From a virus: DNA of 45,694 nucleotides. The stretch is taken from the IMG/VR virus record IMGVR_UViG_3300046777_000473, positions 1 through 45,694 of that record. One strand, 5' to 3'. The position numbers were made by a program, and so were the translations under genes. Shown in pieces: positions 1 to 8,077 of this stretch. The notes below the pieces were generated by a model. It was not told the DNA's origin. It saw only the letters and a program-made list of their open reading frames with translations, and made no database searches. Every line of letters starts with the position of its first letter. Positions within the stretch are counted from its first letter, which is position 1.

Positions 1-127
1 CAGAACATCCTAGGGTATTCAAGATTATGCCTAAAGGTTTCTTTGTGGTGAGGAGAGGTTCCAAGCAGGCTGTCTATAGAACCTATAGTTATGATGAAGC
101 TGTTGTTGTGGCTAATGAGTGGTTAAA
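1..127. repeat. Terminal direct repeat, left copy
   Basis: Bases 1-127 are identical to 45568-45694. The repeat lies inside a coding sequence, and joining the two ends gives one uninterrupted 185-codon gene. A length of exactly 127 matches a k-mer overlap commonly left by assemblers on circular contigs, so I read it as an assembly overlap rather than a physical terminal repeat. The sequence alone cannot exclude a real short terminal redundancy. Confidence 0.95.
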
Positions 128-206
128 GGATAAAACTATTCATAGATGGGACAATTCTTACTCAAGTTCTATTAAAGCTACGTTAGAATCTCTAAGTTTT
201 AAGTAA
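1..206 (+). CDS. 3' part of the junction-spanning HNH/AP2-like protein
   Basis: The frame opens at base 3 and ends with TAA at 204-206. It continues the gene that begins at 45216, so this is its C-terminal part. The segment FFVVRRGSKQAVYRTYSYDE followed by AVVVANEWL resembles the AP2-type DNA-binding motif found after HNH domains in phage homing endonucleases (family knowledge, matched by eye). It is not truncated in the phage: the break is where the circle was cut. A strong promoter (P1) follows 68 bp downstream of its stop. Confidence 0.8.
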   Translation, partial: EHPRVFKIMPKGFFVVRRGSKQAVYRTYSYDEAVVVANEWLKDKTIHRWDNSYSSSIKATLESLSFK

Positions 207-229
207 AATCTCTTCTAATTTCTATAAAA

Positions 230-302
230 ATAAAAAATTTTCATAATTATGTGATATTTTTACAACTAAAGACTTGACTTTTCGACTCACATACATTATG
301 TA
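230..302 (+). promoter_or_regulatory. Promoter P1 with AT-rich upstream element
   Basis: The -35 is TTGACT at 274-279, the spacer is 17 bp and the -10 is TATGTA at 297-302. The spacer carries CGACTCACATACAT, shared exactly with the promoter at 45019-45047, and includes a GACTC (GANTC) site at 284-288. The stretch 225-265 is nearly all A/T and may act as an UP element. It should drive the tRNA region and the head genes. Confidence 0.75.
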
Positions 303-308
303 CCTCCT

Positions 309-379
309 ACAGAGGCAAAAGAACCAGACCCCTCCACAATTTCCTTGCATCAAGGGTTGTCCGTGGTTTGAGCCTCTGT
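309..379 (+). ncRNA. Structured 5' leader downstream of P1
   Basis: An 8-bp stem pairs ACAGAGGC (309-316) with GCCTCTGT (372-379). Inside it AACCA pairs with TGGTT, and CCTTG pairs with CAAGG across a CAT loop. The outer stem starts about 7 nt after the -10 box of P1, at the expected transcription start, so the late transcript would begin in a closed hairpin. It lacks a tRNA T-arm or CCA and matches no riboswitch I recognise. Function unknown. Confidence 0.4.
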
Positions 380-484
380 TACTTTTCCTAGGACGAAGTT
401 GTATCCCGTCCGAGGTATTATGACAAAGCCCCCTAGGTTTGTGGTTATCCTTGTCCCCTCCGGGGTTGACTAGAAACCACCTTT
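380..484 (+). other. Non-coding stretch before the tRNAs
   Basis: No credible gene. Two further small hairpins can be drawn: GGACG...CGTCC near 391-411 and a GTCCCC...GGGG.GAC pairing near 450-470. The region may hold processing signals for the downstream tRNAs or a weak attenuator, but no U-tract follows either hairpin. Confidence 0.3.
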
Positions 485-559
485 ATCGGTGATGCAGTGT
501 GGTTCTGCCGGGAGTCTCCAAAACTCTTAGACAGGGTTCGAGTCCCTGCACCTTTGCCA
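485..559 (+). tRNA. tRNA-Trp (anticodon CCA), imperfect acceptor stem
   Basis: Canonical T-arm: CAGGG (532-536), loop TTCGAGT, CCCTG (544-548), then discriminator G and an encoded CCA at 557-559. The anticodon arm GGAGT/ACTCT encloses loop CTCCAAA, giving anticodon CCA. The D-arm is GCAG (494-497)/CTGC with a short 7-nt loop. The acceptor stem ATCGGTG/CACCTTT has two mismatches in the middle, and there are two bases between the D and anticodon stems. It may be a functional but divergent tRNA or a decaying one. Confidence 0.6.
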
Positions 560-564
560 GTTTC

Positions 565-640
565 GCCCCAAAAGCATTTAATGGATGATGTTTGGTTTTG
601 TAGTCCAAGGAAATCGGTTCGATTCCGGGTTGGGGCACCA
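565..640 (+). tRNA. tRNA-Thr (anticodon TGT)
   Basis: The 7-bp acceptor stem GCCCCAA (565-571)/TTGGGGC is perfect, followed by A and an encoded CCA ending at 640. The anticodon loop TTTGTAG gives TGT, reading ACA codons. The closing pair of the anticodon stem is a T-T mismatch. The T-arm loop is TTCGATT, with a weak outer T-stem pair, and the D-stem is short. It lies 5 nt after the tRNA-Trp, so the two are likely one transcript processed together. Confidence 0.75.
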
Positions 641-665
641 GTTAATATTAGAATAAGAGGCCACC

Positions 666-1079
666 ATGGCAAAGCTACTCCCACATCGTCTAGAGATTGC
701 TAAAGCCATTCGCCAACAGATTGCTGCTGGTGTGGCTATGAAGACAGTCCTAGACTATATTCAAAAATTCAAAGATGCTCCTACATCACTGAATGGTATG
801 TACAAGACTTATCGCAATGACATTGCTGATGCTCGTGCTACCATGGCAGAAGAAATGGGTAACATTGTTATTCAAGCTGCTCGTGATGGTGATTGGAAAG
901 CTGCTGAACTCTATCTACGCTCCAAAGCTGGTTGGTCGCCAACTCAGACTATTGTTGAAGCTGAACCTGAACAAGAAACCACAGACAATGGGGCCATTGA
1001 TGATTTGCTTGCTCTGCTAGGCAAGAAGAAAGAAGTCCCCGACAATGATGACGAAGAAGAAGACAACTCAAAAGAGTAA
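666..1079 (+). CDS. terS: Probable terminase small subunit
   Basis: A 137-residue protein directly before the large terminase, the usual position of the small subunit that recognises phage DNA and hands it to the packaging motor. The N-terminal 60 residues are basic and helical, compatible with a helix-turn-helix. The last 30 are very acidic (DNDDEEEDNSKE) and could contact TerL. The call rests mainly on position, size and composition. AAGAGG precedes ATG. It overlaps terL by 35 nt, suggesting translational coupling. Confidence 0.6.
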   Translation: MAKLLPHRLEIAKAIRQQIAAGVAMKTVLDYIQKFKDAPTSLNGMYKTYRNDIADARATMAEEMGNIVIQAARDGDWKAAELYLRSKAGWSPTQTIVEAEPEQETTDNGAIDDLLALLGKKKEVPDNDDEEEDNSKE

Positions 1080-2499
1080 GCCACAAGTAAAGAAGGTTGT
1101 CTCTAAGCCTGTAATTGAAACAGGTAAGAATGGCCTTCCTTTACATGCTGATGATCTAAGGGCTATGGGTGAAGATGTTGTTGATCTTCTTCTACAACTA
1201 GACCCAAAGAAGGCCGAGGAACTTCGTTACAATTGGAAGTTTTGGGCTAGACCTAATCAACTTTCACCACAAGGTGATTGGAACACTTGGTTTATTAACG
1301 CTGGTCGTGGCTTTGGTAAAACAAGGGCTGGTGTTGAATGGGTAAGGCAACAAGTTATTCTAGGTAAGAAGCGTGGTTGTGCAATTGCTGCTACCAACTC
1401 GGATATTGAACGAGTTATGATCAATGGTGAGTCTGGCTTTCTAAATTGTTGTTGGGAAGGTGACAAGACTGTAAAAGGTGCCAGACTAGGTAAGCCCAAT
1501 TGGTCCCCCACAAAACGTACACTGACATGGGAGAATGGGGCGCAAATCCAATTCTTCTCGGCAGAAGAACCTGAACGTCTTCGTGGCCCTCAGTTTGAGT
1601 TTGCGTGGTGTGACGAATTAGCTGCTTGGAATAGGGACAGAGACACTTGGGACATGCTCCAATTCTGTCTTCGTCTAGGTAGGCACCCACAGACTTGTGT
1701 TACTACTACACCTAAGCCAACCAAGTTGGTACGTGATATTCTAAAGAACCAAAAGACTGTTGTTACGTCTGGTTCTACTTTTGATAACTCAGCAAACCTA
1801 GCTGCTCCCTACCTTCAAGCTGTAAAGGCTCAATATGAGGGTACTCGTCTAGGTCGTCAAGAACTTTATGCTGAAATTATGGACGAAGCCTCTGGTGCTT
1901 TGTGGAACAGACAACTCTTGGAAAAGTGTGAGGTAGATGTTCCTGATCCTGTAGAGTTTGCAGAAAAGTTGGCAAGAGTTGTTGTGGCTATTGACCCTGC
2001 TGTTACTTCAAATGCTGAAAGTGACATGACAGGTATTGTTGTGGCTGGTATTGACATCAGTGGTAATTCCTTTGTTCTGGAAGATGCCACAGACAGATAT
2101 ACTCCTGAGCAATGGGCTACAAAAGCTGTTGACCTGTACTTCAAGTATTCTGCTGACAGGATCGTTGCTGAACGCAACCAAGGTGGTGATATGGTTCGCC
2201 ATACTATCCAAACTGTCAATGAAGTAATCCCCATTCGTCTTGTTCATGCTTCTCGTGGCAAATTTGCTCGTGCTGAACCTGTCTCTTCTCTTTATGAGCG
2301 TGGCAAAGTAAAGCATGTGCGTGGTCTTGACGAATTGGAAAACCAAATGGTTCAATGGGAACCACTAGGCAGCATCGGTTCACCCGACAGACTTGACGCT
2401 TTGGTTTGGGCAATTACTGACCTTGCCCTACAAGGTATCTCCAAACCATCCCTTAATTTGGCCTATGCTGATGCGAAAGGTCTGATAGCAAAATCTTAG
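1045..2499 (+). CDS. terL: Terminase large subunit (packaging ATPase/nuclease)
   Basis: 484 residues. The N-terminal ATPase shows Walker A AGRGFGKT (86-93), Walker B FAWCDE (186-191) and the coupling motif TTTPKP near 220. The C-terminal RNase H-like nuclease shows the acidic triad AIDPA near 316, VAERNQGG near 375 and DRLDAL near 453. It cuts concatemers and pumps DNA into the prohead through the portal encoded next. Length and motif order are complete. The start is ATG-ATG within the end of terS, with no good ribosome site, consistent with coupling. Confidence 0.95.
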   Translation: MMTKKKTTQKSKPQVKKVVSKPVIETGKNGLPLHADDLRAMGEDVVDLLLQLDPKKAEELRYNWKFWARPNQLSPQGDWNTWFINAGRGFGKTRAGVEWVRQQVILGKKRGCAIAATNSDIERVMINGESGFLNCCWEGDKTVKGARLGKPNWSPTKRTLTWENGAQIQFFSAEEPERLRGPQFEFAWCDELAAWNRDRDTWDMLQFCLRLGRHPQTCVTTTPKPTKLVRDILKNQKTVVTSGSTFDNSANLAAPYLQAVKAQYEGTRLGRQELYAEIMDEASGALWNRQLLEKCEVDVPDPVEFAEKLARVVVAIDPAVTSNAESDMTGIVVAGIDISGNSFVLEDATDRYTPEQWATKAVDLYFKYSADRIVAERNQGGDMVRHTIQTVNEVIPIRLVHASRGKFARAEPVSSLYERGKVKHVRGLDELENQMVQWEPLGSIGSPDRLDALVWAITDLALQGISKPSLNLAYADAKGLIAKS

Positions 2500-2507
2500 G
2501 TATCCCA

Positions 2508-3890
2508 ATGAAAAAATTGTCCCTTTCTGCATCTAAGGTCGAACTTGGCGTAAGTGGTCAAAATACTTACTCAGGTCTACCATATGCTGACGACTTTCTG
2601 ACAGAACTTCGTGGCAACAAGGCAATCCAGAAATACCGCGAAATGAGAGATAACAATGCCACGATTGGCTCTGTTATGTATGCTGTTGAGCAAACCCTTC
2701 GTGACGTGGAGATTAAAGTTGTCCCTGTTGATGATAGCGATGCTGCAAAGGATGCCGCCGAGTTTGTACGATCCATCTTCGATGACATGGACCACAGCCT
2801 TGACGATCATATTGCCGAGGCTCTCTCCTTTCTGACATACGGCTTTGCTTGGTTTGAGACTGTCTATAAGACCCGTGGTGGTGACAGCCCTAACCCCAAG
2901 AAAAACAGCAAGTACAATGATGGTCGTATCGGTGTAAAGAAGATTGCTATTCGCGCACCTTGGACTATTCAGCGGTTTGAAGTAGATAAAGACAATGGCG
3001 ATGTGCTTGGTGTACATCAGATGGTCACATGGGGTAAAATCCCTGTAATGATCCCAATTGAAAAGTCTGTCTATTATCGTACCACAAGCCTTAACAATGA
3101 CCCATCAGGTCGTTCTGTACTTCGTAATGCTTTTGTGGCTTACACTTACCTTAATCGTATTCAGAACTATGAAGCAATTGCTATTGAGCGTGAACTTCAT
3201 GGTATTCCTCTAGGGCGTATGCCTGCTGAATATCTAAGTGCTGATGCCACAGCCGATCAAGCTGCCCTTCGTTATCAGTTTGAGACAGCCTTGCGTGATG
3301 TCAAGAACAATGATCAAGGTTATCTGCTTCTACCCTCAGACCTTTATGTTGATGTTGATGGGAAACCTACAAATCAACGTCTGATGGACATGGAGTTGAT
3401 TACTGCAAATGGTTCTCGTTCAATTGACATTGATCCTGTTATTCGTCGTTACCAGCATGACATTGCCCGTTCCCTCATGGCAGAGTTCCTTATGCTTGGT
3501 GGTGGATCAGGTGGATCGTATGCACTTTCCAAGACAAAGACCGATTTGTTCCTCCGTTCAATGGAAAGCTATATCAATGCTATCGTTGACACACTAAACA
3601 AACAACTCATTGAACCTTTGTGGCGTCTAAATGGCCTGCCATGGGAAACAATGCCTAAGTTGGTTGCTGGTGATGTTGCTCCACATGACTTGAAAGAGTT
3701 GGCTTCGTTCCTCCGTAACATCAATGGCGCTGACATCAATGTTGCTGATCAAGTTGACACTGTGGAAGAACTGATGCACATTGCTGAACTTCCTTTTGAC
3801 AGGGAACAGTACAAGAAAGACCTTCAAGAACAGAAGGCTCAACAACAAGCGGAGATTATTGCTCCCAATCAACCTAATAATGGAGCCTGA
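2508..3890 (+). CDS. Portal protein (DUF935/Mu gp29-like)
   Basis: 460 residues forming the dodecameric head vertex through which DNA enters and leaves. The central part (TYGFAWFETVYK, then APWTIQRFEVD, later RYQHDIARSLMAEFLML) looks like the DUF935 portal family. The C terminus is Gln-rich. It starts 8 nt after terL and ends with a TGA that overlaps the next ATG. Family assignment is by recognition of the sequence; the position agrees. Confidence 0.85.
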   Translation: MKKLSLSASKVELGVSGQNTYSGLPYADDFLTELRGNKAIQKYREMRDNNATIGSVMYAVEQTLRDVEIKVVPVDDSDAAKDAAEFVRSIFDDMDHSLDDHIAEALSFLTYGFAWFETVYKTRGGDSPNPKKNSKYNDGRIGVKKIAIRAPWTIQRFEVDKDNGDVLGVHQMVTWGKIPVMIPIEKSVYYRTTSLNNDPSGRSVLRNAFVAYTYLNRIQNYEAIAIERELHGIPLGRMPAEYLSADATADQAALRYQFETALRDVKNNDQGYLLLPSDLYVDVDGKPTNQRLMDMELITANGSRSIDIDPVIRRYQHDIARSLMAEFLMLGGGSGGSYALSKTKTDLFLRSMESYINAIVDTLNKQLIEPLWRLNGLPWETMPKLVAGDVAPHDLKELASFLRNINGADINVADQVDTVEELMHIAELPFDREQYKKDLQEQKAQQQAEIIAPNQPNNGA

Positions 3891-4264
3891 TGATGGCGTT
3901 TCTTCAAACTACTGTTTTTGATAATGGGTTGTCATACCTGACATCTAACGTCACAACCCTTCATATCCTTCAAGGTGCATCTGACCCTGCAACTTTTGCA
4001 GATGTTACCACAAACACCTTGGGCAATGCTGCTGTTACTGTAGGTTCCCCCGGCGCTCGTACTGGTGGTGGTCGTAAGGTAACTGTTCCTGCTATCAGTT
4101 CTGGCTCTGTTACTGCCACTGGAACAGCTACTCGCTATGCCCTAGTAAAGACTGCTACATCAGAACTTATTGCTGCGGGTTCACTTAGTTCCTCTCAGAG
4201 TGTCACATCTGGCAACACCTTCAGCCTGACAACCTTTGATGTTGGTATCCCTAACCCTGCATAA
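3890..4264 (+). CDS. Virion-associated protein of unknown role
   Basis: 124 residues, beginning MAFLQTTVFDNGLSYL and rich in Thr, Ser and Val with TGTATRYALVKT and TSGNTFSLTTFDV segments. Similar small beta-rich proteins occur in many phage head/fibre blocks without a proven role. Its ATG overlaps the portal TGA (two ATGs are tandem at 3890 and 3893). Its neighbours suggest a structural protein. No catalytic motif is visible. Confidence 0.6.
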   Translation: MMAFLQTTVFDNGLSYLTSNVTTLHILQGASDPATFADVTTNTLGNAAVTVGSPGARTGGGRKVTVPAISSGSVTATGTATRYALVKTATSELIAAGSLSSSQSVTSGNTFSLTTFDVGIPNPA

Positions 4265-4276
4265 TTGAGGTAAAAG

Positions 4277-4483
4277 ATGGAATATCAGTATTTTACTCAA
4301 ATAACCAATTCAATTGTTACTGATATTCGCAAAACCACCAAGCAATTTATGGAAGAAAACCCCAATCTTTATACAGGTTTTTGGGTAGAAGTGTCTGAAA
4401 ATGATCCCTATCCTGCTATTGGGTGGGGATGGGATAAAGACAAAGGGTTTTCTCCACCTATTGAAGTAGGGACAGAGACATGA
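4277..4483 (+). CDS. Small hypothetical protein (68 aa)
   Basis: A short acidic protein with aromatic-rich C-terminal part (GFWVEVSENDPYPAIGWGWD). GAGGTAAAAG precedes the ATG. Its stop overlaps the next start by 4 nt (ATGA). I do not recognise it. Its place between virion genes suggests a structural or assembly accessory protein. Confidence 0.6.
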   Translation: MEYQYFTQITNSIVTDIRKTTKQFMEENPNLYTGFWVEVSENDPYPAIGWGWDKDKGFSPPIEVGTET

Positions 4484-6186
4484 CCTTTGCAACAGGCGGT
4501 ACAGTCACTACAGCAACTATTGGTGGCGTAACTTATCGTGTTCACACCTTTACCGCCGATGGCAACTTTGTTGTAACAACAGGCGGTTCTGACATTGAAT
4601 ACCTGATGGTTGCTGGTGGCGGCTCTGGTGCCGTTGCTAGTTCTACTGGTGGCGCTGGTGGTGGTGGGGGCGGTGGTCTTCGCCAGAATATCGGTTCTCC
4701 AATTACACTATCTGCTGCGACATATCCTGTTGTCGTTGGTGTAGGTGGTGCAGGAAGAACACTCACTAACGCTGGTAATAACGGTACTAACTCTACCTTC
4801 AACGGTCTTTCTGCTATTGGTGGTGGCCGAGGGGGTAACGGTAGTACTAACGCCAACAGTGGTGGCTCTGGCGGTGGTGGTGGTTCAGGAACCAGTCTTA
4901 CTCCTGCCGGAAGTGGCACTTCTGGACAAGGTAACAGTGGTGGTGCTGGCTTCCAAAGCACTACTGCCTCAGTACGTGCAGGCGGCGGTGGTGGTGGGGC
5001 GGGTGCTGTTGGTGGTGCTGCTTCAAGTGCTACAGGTGGTAACGGTGGTAATGGTGCCACATATAACTTCAACGGCACTTCAACTACCTATGCAGGTGGT
5101 GGTGGTGGTGGTACTGCCTCTGGAACAGGTAACGTAGCTGGTTCTGGTGGTACTGGTGGTGGCTCTGCTGGTTCTGCTACAGGTGGAACTACCGCAGCGG
5201 GTACAGATGGACTTGGTGGTGGTTCTGGTGGTACTTATGGTAACTCAGGCAAGGGTGGTGATGGTGTTGTCATCATTCGCTATGTTTATGTCCCACCAAA
5301 TGATAGCCTAACCTCTACAGGTATTACTTCTGGTACTCCTGTTGTCGGTACATCAACACTTACTCAGAAACACACACTAAGTGCAACTCAGATTGACTCT
5401 GGTGCAGTAAGCATCCAGACCTCTTCTATAAGTCAAAACCATACTTTAACTTCTGTTGGCTTTGTTTCTGGTAATCCAGATTTAGGTACACCAGTTCTTT
5501 CACAATCCTCTAGTACAGTAGACCTAACCTCTACCAACATTACCTCTGGTACACCCTCTGTTGGGACCAGTGTACTATCTCAAGTACATACTCTGACATC
5601 GGTTGGTTATACCTCTGGTACACCTACCCTTGATAGTGCCACTTTAAGTCAAATTTATACACTAACATCTGTAGATATTACTACAGGAGCGGTTGAGGTA
5701 GGTACTCCTACGGCAGCACAGTCTTCTACACTAATTTCTACTAATATTAGTACAGGTTCTCCTACTCTTGGTGGCTCAACACTTTCACAAGTGCATATCC
5801 TGTCCTCTCAGGATATAACCACACAAGCTGTCTCTCTAGGAACTCCTGAACTAACCTATGTACCTATTGGTGTTGCTCTTACTGCTGTAGGGATTACCTT
5901 TGGTGTACCTTCTGTAGATGCTTCTACACTATCACAAGTACATATTCTTTCCTCTCTGAATGTGGAGACTGGAAGTCCAGATGTACAATCTTCACAAATC
6001 TCAGTAAAAAGCAACTTTGTGGCTTTGGGTATCACAACTGGGCAACCAGTACTTAGAAACCCTGCTTTGAATGCTGCGCCTAGACGTTCAGTCCTTATTG
6101 ATGATGTTTCCACTAATGGTGTCACGATTTTGGACGACAGTAATGTTGTTTCACTTGAAGGATCGAATGGAGTTGTTGTAAAATGA
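4480..6186 (+). CDS. Glycine-rich, repeat-containing fibre-like protein
   Basis: 568 residues in three parts. Residues 1-50 are a beta domain ending in IEYLMVAGGGSG, typical of phage glycine-rich fibre domains. Residues about 45-265 are a very Gly/Ser/Thr-rich segment. Residues about 270-545 hold ten or eleven copies of a 23-residue repeat (consensus LTSxxITSGTPxVGTSxLSQ). This composition fits an exposed receptor-binding or decoration fibre. It lies between portal and protease rather than in the tail-tip region. The repeats are diverged at DNA level. Confidence 0.65.
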   Translation: MTFATGGTVTTATIGGVTYRVHTFTADGNFVVTTGGSDIEYLMVAGGGSGAVASSTGGAGGGGGGGLRQNIGSPITLSAATYPVVVGVGGAGRTLTNAGNNGTNSTFNGLSAIGGGRGGNGSTNANSGGSGGGGGSGTSLTPAGSGTSGQGNSGGAGFQSTTASVRAGGGGGGAGAVGGAASSATGGNGGNGATYNFNGTSTTYAGGGGGGTASGTGNVAGSGGTGGGSAGSATGGTTAAGTDGLGGGSGGTYGNSGKGGDGVVIIRYVYVPPNDSLTSTGITSGTPVVGTSTLTQKHTLSATQIDSGAVSIQTSSISQNHTLTSVGFVSGNPDLGTPVLSQSSSTVDLTSTNITSGTPSVGTSVLSQVHTLTSVGYTSGTPTLDSATLSQIYTLTSVDITTGAVEVGTPTAAQSSTLISTNISTGSPTLGGSTLSQVHILSSQDITTQAVSLGTPELTYVPIGVALTAVGITFGVPSVDASTLSQVHILSSLNVETGSPDVQSSQISVKSNFVALGITTGQPVLRNPALNAAPRRSVLIDDVSTNGVTILDDSNVVSLEGSNGVVVK

Positions 6187-6506
6187 CCTTTGTAATTAAA
6201 CAAGGTGATACTTCGCCTTCAATTAAAGCAGTACTTACTGATTCTGATGGTGTGGCAATAAACCTCACTGGTTGTTCAGTTGATTTTGTGATGAAAGACT
6301 ATAATAACGGTGTCGTCCTTAATGAAGCAATGACTATTGTTACACCACTGCAAGGTATTGTACAATATGATTGGCAGATTGGCGACACCGATAATACTGG
6401 GACTTACTATGCAGAGTTTAAGGTGACTTATACTAACCTTTCTGTAGAAACTTTCCCAAATAACTCTAATGTTACTGTGGTAATTTATCCAGCACTGGTG
6501 CCATAA
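6183..6506 (+). CDS. BppU/Ig-like virion domain protein
   Basis: 107 residues. The N terminus FVIKQGDTSPSIKAVLTDSD, with later VDFVMKD and GTYYAEFKVTY, matches the pattern of small BppU N-terminal/Ig-like beta-sandwich domains used on fibres and baseplates. It starts within the stop of the preceding fibre-like gene (ATGA overlap), so the two are likely made together and may bind each other. Inferred role: adaptor for the fibre. Confidence 0.55.
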   Translation: MTFVIKQGDTSPSIKAVLTDSDGVAINLTGCSVDFVMKDYNNGVVLNEAMTIVTPLQGIVQYDWQIGDTDNTGTYYAEFKVTYTNLSVETFPNNSNVTVVIYPALVP

Positions 6507-6507
6507 A

Positions 6508-7248
6508 ATGACTAATTGGCTCAGGAGATTGTTTGAACTAGAGCCTTTAGCTATCTCTAAAGGAGAATCCAATTACCACTCTGTTGTCTTTATTAGTGGT
6601 AAAAACTCTAACGTACTAGCTACACCAGAGACAATCTGGAATGTTGGTGGCAGATACCCATGGTCTGCATGGAATGGTGGTAATAAAGCCATTCATATTG
6701 TCAGTGACAGTGCAAGTGATACTTACCCTGTTATCCTGTCTGGATTAGACCAGAACTACAACCCTGTAGTTTATCAAATTACTTTGAATGGTACTACCCC
6801 TGTTACTACACCAGCTTTGTTTTATAGACTTAATAGTGCTATTTATCTTGATGGCCCGAACTCAAATACTGGAACAATCAATTTCAGGATTACTGATGGC
6901 TCTGGTACAATCGTTGCTAGGATTGATCCTCAGATTGGCAACACCTCCATGTCAATCTACACTGTTCCAGCTAACCACACAGCCTACAGTTATTGGGGTG
7001 ACTTCTCGGTAAACAGGAACGAAGGCGCTCAATTTAACGCTATGTGGCGCTTCTATGGGACAAGTTTTATTTCTGTCTACTCTACAGAGGTATATCAGCA
7101 ACATATTGCTACGGCTCCCCCACTACCTGGTGCTATACCAGAAAAAACTGACATAGATAACGTAGTAAGATTTGTGACCAGTAATGGTACGCGAGTTTAT
7201 TCTAATCAACAATTGCTTTTGGTGAACAACGATGCCCTACACAAGTAA
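6508..7248 (+). CDS. Virion protein of unknown function (246 aa)
   Basis: A beta-rich protein containing VVFISGKNSNVLATPETIWN, YPWSAWNGG and a long Asn/Thr-rich segment; similar proteins recur in marine phages next to head genes. It has no signal peptide or membrane segment. It lies one base after the previous stop, and its end overlaps the protease gene start by 17 nt. Structural role inferred from context and composition only. Confidence 0.55.
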   Translation: MTNWLRRLFELEPLAISKGESNYHSVVFISGKNSNVLATPETIWNVGGRYPWSAWNGGNKAIHIVSDSASDTYPVILSGLDQNYNPVVYQITLNGTTPVTTPALFYRLNSAIYLDGPNSNTGTINFRITDGSGTIVARIDPQIGNTSMSIYTVPANHTAYSYWGDFSVNRNEGAQFNAMWRFYGTSFISVYSTEVYQQHIATAPPLPGAIPEKTDIDNVVRFVTSNGTRVYSNQQLLLVNNDALHK

Positions 7249-8077
7249 TTCAGAACTACCAAAAGCCGTTCGTAGTAAACTATCAGAGCATCAACAGGAT
7301 GTCTTCCGAAACGTCTTCAACTCAATGATGGGTGAAGATGGTATGACTGAAAGCAGGGCCTTCGCTGGTGCTTGGTCTAAATCCAAACAGGTAAAAAAGA
7401 CAGATGAAGTAGAGAAAGCTGAATACGAAGGTAAACAGGTAAAGCTGGACAAACCTTTCAGGCTTCCTGCGGGATCATCTAAGAAGTTTGGTGTTTATGT
7501 CAAAGATGGTGACAAGGTAGTAAAAGTCACTTTCGGTGATCCCAACATGGAAATTCGTCGGGACAATCCAGATGCACGGGCTGCTTTCAGGTCACGACAT
7601 TCTTGTGATACAGCCACAGATAAGACTTCTGCCCGTTATTGGTCTTGCCGTATGTGGGATGATGATCAGTCTGTATCAGAACTTACAAAAAATATCCAAG
7701 GTCAAATCCTAAAGGCTGACACTGATCAGCGAATGGTATGGGGTTGGGCTTCTGTGATTAGTGAAAATGGTGTCCCTGTGGTTGATACACAAGGTGATGT
7801 CATTAAGGCAGAGACATTGGTGAAGGCTGCTACTGAGTTTATGCTTTCAACCCGTGTCACAAAAGAAATGCACTTTGGCGACAAGGTTGGTGAGTTTATC
7901 CACTCTCTACCACTAACAAAAGACCTTGCCGAATCTTTGGGCATCAAATCGGATAAAGAAGGCTGGATCGTAGCCTGCAAAGTTTATGATGATGCAGTTT
8001 GGGAAAAAGTCAAATCCGGTGAACTGAGAGCCTTCTCCATTGGTGGAAGGGCTAAACGGGAGAAAATCAATGAATGA
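7232..8077 (+). CDS. Prohead maturation protease, XkdF-type, with N-terminal ChaB-like domain
   Basis: 281 residues. Residues 1-60 (LPKAVRSKLSEHQQDVFRNV...AFAGAWS) are ChaB-like. A middle segment holds RLPAGSSKKFGVYVKDG. The C-terminal 130 residues, from MVWGWASVI onward, fit XkdF-like proteases, with candidate catalytic His in KEMHFG and Ser in AFSIGG. The family's conserved final strand (ELDEVSLVDFPANKS) is not in this frame: it lies at the start of the next gene, in the +1 frame. The protease would process scaffold and capsid during head maturation. Confidence 0.75.
   Translation: MPYTSNSELPKAVRSKLSEHQQDVFRNVFNSMMGEDGMTESRAFAGAWSKSKQVKKTDEVEKAEYEGKQVKLDKPFRLPAGSSKKFGVYVKDGDKVVKVTFGDPNMEIRRDNPDARAAFRSRHSCDTATDKTSARYWSCRMWDDDQSVSELTKNIQGQILKADTDQRMVWGWASVISENGVPVVDTQGDVIKAETLVKAATEFMLSTRVTKEMHFGDKVGEFIHSLPLTKDLAESLGIKSDKEGWIVACKVYDDAVWEKVKSGELRAFSIGGRAKREKINE

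Noticed and set aside
305-380. Third tRNA in the P1 leader (7-8 bp closing stem)
   Set aside because: No T-arm, anticodon arm or CCA; the internal pairing is a nested hairpin instead.
4542-5078. 178-codon Pro-rich minus-strand frame opposite the glycine-rich gene
   Set aside because: Pro codons are the complement of Gly codons; it is the shadow of the Gly-rich segment.
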